The position numbers and the translations under genes are program-made. A stretch of DNA of 7,285 bases, from contig LBSW01000031.1 in NCBI GenBank assembly GCA_000990145.1, positions 1-7,285 of the forward strand, given 5' to 3'. This DNA is from Parcubacteria group bacterium GW2011_GWB1_37_13. GTDB lineage: Bacteria > Patescibacteriota > Minisyncoccia > Phycocordibacterales > UBA9973. The notes beneath the pieces are model-generated. The model had not been told where the DNA came from. It made no database searches and saw only the letters and a program-made list of their open reading frames with translations. Shown here one piece after another: positions 5,728 to 7,285 of this stretch (positions within the stretch are counted from its first letter, which is position 1; each line of letters opens with the position of its first letter).

Positions 5728-7285
5728 ATGAAATCATTAAAGACTGTTGCTCTTGGAGTTATTATCATCGCTTCTTTTATTTTTGTTATTAATGAACTTC
5801 CTAAAGTATTTGTTTCTGTAAAATCTTCTTCTCAGGGAAGCGACACTAATACCGGAACACTGGCTGCTCCGTTTAGGACCATCCACAAAGGGATGAGTTA
5901 CCTGCGTTCGGGGGACACTCTCTACATCCGTGCGGGTACTTATGATGAATCTTTTGGAAGCGAAATGGCCTTTGACAATTCAGGCGCTACTTCCTGGAAC
6001 CAGGCGATTACTATTGCTGCGTATCCCGGAGAGCAGGTGACCCTAAAACCGTCTTCTGGCTACCGAGTATTTACCTTTGACTTGCCCAAGTATGCGTTCA
6101 TTATTTTAGATGGTCTCATTATGGATGCAACCAATGTTACCATCAATGGTGTAAAAATAACACGCGGCACGGGGGCGCCTTCCCATCATATCTGGATAAA
6201 AAATTCGGTGATTAGGAATGCGCCTTCGCAGGGCGTGTTGACCACCAATGGGGCGGACGGGAACCGATTCACCAATGTGGATGTGTATGCCAATGGGTTT
6301 ACATGTTCTGGGTATGCCACGCTCGATTTTTGTCACGGAATGTATATCTCTGCAAACAACAATATTATTGAATACAGCAAGATTCACGGTAATGCCGGTT
6401 GGGGTGTGCAAGTCTATGACGAGGCAGGGACGATTTCCAATAACATCATCCGGTACAACCTAGTTTACGACAATGCGGCTGCAGGTCTTAGGGGAGTTGG
6501 AATAGGGCTGTATTCAGGTCCGGGACATGAAGCGTATGGCAATATTGTATGGGGTAACAACTATGGAATTACTATGAATTACGGGGCGACTGAAGCGCAG
6601 GTTCACGACAATATAATATACAGAAATGGCGGAACTTATATCCTTGATGCAAATGGTTTAAATTCAGCAGGGATTTATAATAACACCCTCATTAACCAAG
6701 ATGTCCCCAATCCCATACCTCCTATTCCTGGCGGTGGCACTACTCCAATCAACGGCCAATGCGGAACGACACAGAATGCTTGCGTTGCCGGTACATTAAG
6801 CGATACGGCGGATTCTGCGACCCAATACCTCTGGCAATGTCTCGGTTCAAATGGCGGGATAACGGCGTCCTGCAGTCTTCCAAGACCAACAACTCAATAC
6901 ACCCTCACCATTTCCAAAGGAACAAGTACTGGTCAAGGCGCAGTAACTTCATCACCTACAGGCATCAATTGTGGAACAACTTGCAACGCCTCATTTAATT
7001 CAGGCGCCTCTGTTACTTTAACCGCCACCCCATCAACAGGTTCCACTTTCGCTGGCTGGAGTGGTTGCACATCTGTGTCTGGAACTTCATGTACTGTGAC
7101 AATGAATGCTGCAAGAAGTGTGACAGCGATGTTTAATATAGCCACAACAAACCAATCCCCCAGCGTTAACGGTGGAGCGGATAGAGCCATTACTTTACCG
7201 ACGAATTCTGTTTCATTAACTGGCGCAGCCACGGATGACGGTTTGCCAGCAGGTTCAACCTTGACAGTAACCTGGAGCAGAGTTT
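5728..7285 (+). CDS. Secreted or anchored beta-helix surface protein with InlB-type and PKD/Ig-like domains (runs off right edge)
   Basis: The frame is open for 519 codons without a stop. Residues 1-22 (MKSLKTVALGVIIIASFIFV and on) are Lys-rich then hydrophobic, a signal peptide or N-terminal anchor. Residues 36-75 match the start of DUF1565-type beta-helix proteins: GSDTNTGTLAAPFRTI, then GDTLYIRAGTYDES. Residues of about 120-325 are Asn/Gly/Ile-rich right-handed beta-helix coils, such as ISNNIIRYNLVYDN and VHDNIIYRN. A Pro/Gly linker (327-340) leads to a four-Cys module (342-386; C345, C352, C371, C382). A divergent InlB-type repeat follows (390-470; C415, C419, C447, C455; FAGWSGC). From 475, NQSPSVNGGADRAITLP and ATDDG look like a PKD/Ig-like domain cut by the window. 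Function is probably polysaccharide binding or cleavage, or adhesion, at the cell surface; no catalytic site can be identified. GC content is well above the upstream genes. Confidence 0.88.
   Translation, partial: MKSLKTVALGVIIIASFIFVINELPKVFVSVKSSSQGSDTNTGTLAAPFRTIHKGMSYLRSGDTLYIRAGTYDESFGSEMAFDNSGATSWNQAITIAAYPGEQVTLKPSSGYRVFTFDLPKYAFIILDGLIMDATNVTINGVKITRGTGAPSHHIWIKNSVIRNAPSQGVLTTNGADGNRFTNVDVYANGFTCSGYATLDFCHGMYISANNNIIEYSKIHGNAGWGVQVYDEAGTISNNIIRYNLVYDNAAAGLRGVGIGLYSGPGHEAYGNIVWGNNYGITMNYGATEAQVHDNIIYRNGGTYILDANGLNSAGIYNNTLINQDVPNPIPPIPGGGTTPINGQCGTTQNACVAGTLSDTADSATQYLWQCLGSNGGITASCSLPRPTTQYTLTISKGTSTGQGAVTSSPTGINCGTTCNASFNSGASVTLTATPSTGSTFAGWSGCTSVSGTSCTVTMNAARSVTAMFNIATTNQSPSVNGGADRAITLPTNSVSLTGAATDDGLPAGSTLTVTWSRV

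Noticed and set aside
6106..7232. Antisense and alternate-frame ORFs of 70-100 codons in the surface-protein region
   Set aside because: They overlap a continuous 519-codon frame with clear domain structure and encode no recognisable protein; they are shadows caused by the higher GC content.

Overview
The window looks like a compact, AT-rich bacterial chromosome segment. Six minus-strand genes face two plus-strand genes. Small proteins, a 4-base gene overlap, tight spacing, almost no Shine-Dalgarno sequences, a shortened argininosuccinate-lyase-family protein and a secreted beta-helix protein with Cys-rich and InlB-like repeats all suggest a Patescibacteria/CPR (Parcubacteria-like) genome. 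That placement is inference; there is no rRNA or other marker. The standard genetic code fits: pyrE ends in TGA at the ATGA overlap with pyrF.

Minus strand, in order of transcription. pyrD, pyrE and pyrF (4851 down to 2319) form a tight operon for the last three steps of UMP synthesis: dihydroorotate to orotate, to OMP, to UMP. A 185-base gap follows. It holds a candidate promoter, a 34-codon ORF rich in Phe codons, and a rho-independent terminator whose loop contains that ORF's stop codon. The arrangement resembles a leader-peptide attenuator. Next come an argininosuccinate-lyase-family enzyme (2133-1042), a free-standing class II aminoacyl-tRNA-synthetase-like ligase related to AsnA/AsnRS/AspRS (1015-170), and the start of a metal-dependent amidohydrolase that runs off the left edge (165-1). 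These three look co-transcribed. They may be an accessory nitrogen or pyrimidine module, but their substrates cannot be read from sequence.

Divergent region 4852-5022. pyrD and clpP are transcribed away from each other. A perfect 22-bp inverted repeat (101 bp end to end) lies between two promoters, each with its -10 hexamer exactly 6 bases before the ATG. This implies leaderless mRNAs.

Plus strand. clpP (5023-5643) is complete, with an intact Ser-His-Asp triad. After an 84-base spacer with a perfect extended -10, a long secreted or membrane-anchored surface protein begins at 5728 and continues past the right edge. It comprises an N-terminal hydrophobic segment, a right-handed beta-helix, a four-Cys module, an InlB-type repeat and the start of a PKD/Ig-like domain. 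Sampled GC is about 49% there, against about 31% in pyrD.

Points most worth a second look: the putative attenuator upstream of the lyase, the lyase/ligase/amidohydrolase module beside the pyr operon, the divergent inverted-repeat control region, and the leaderless promoter layout.
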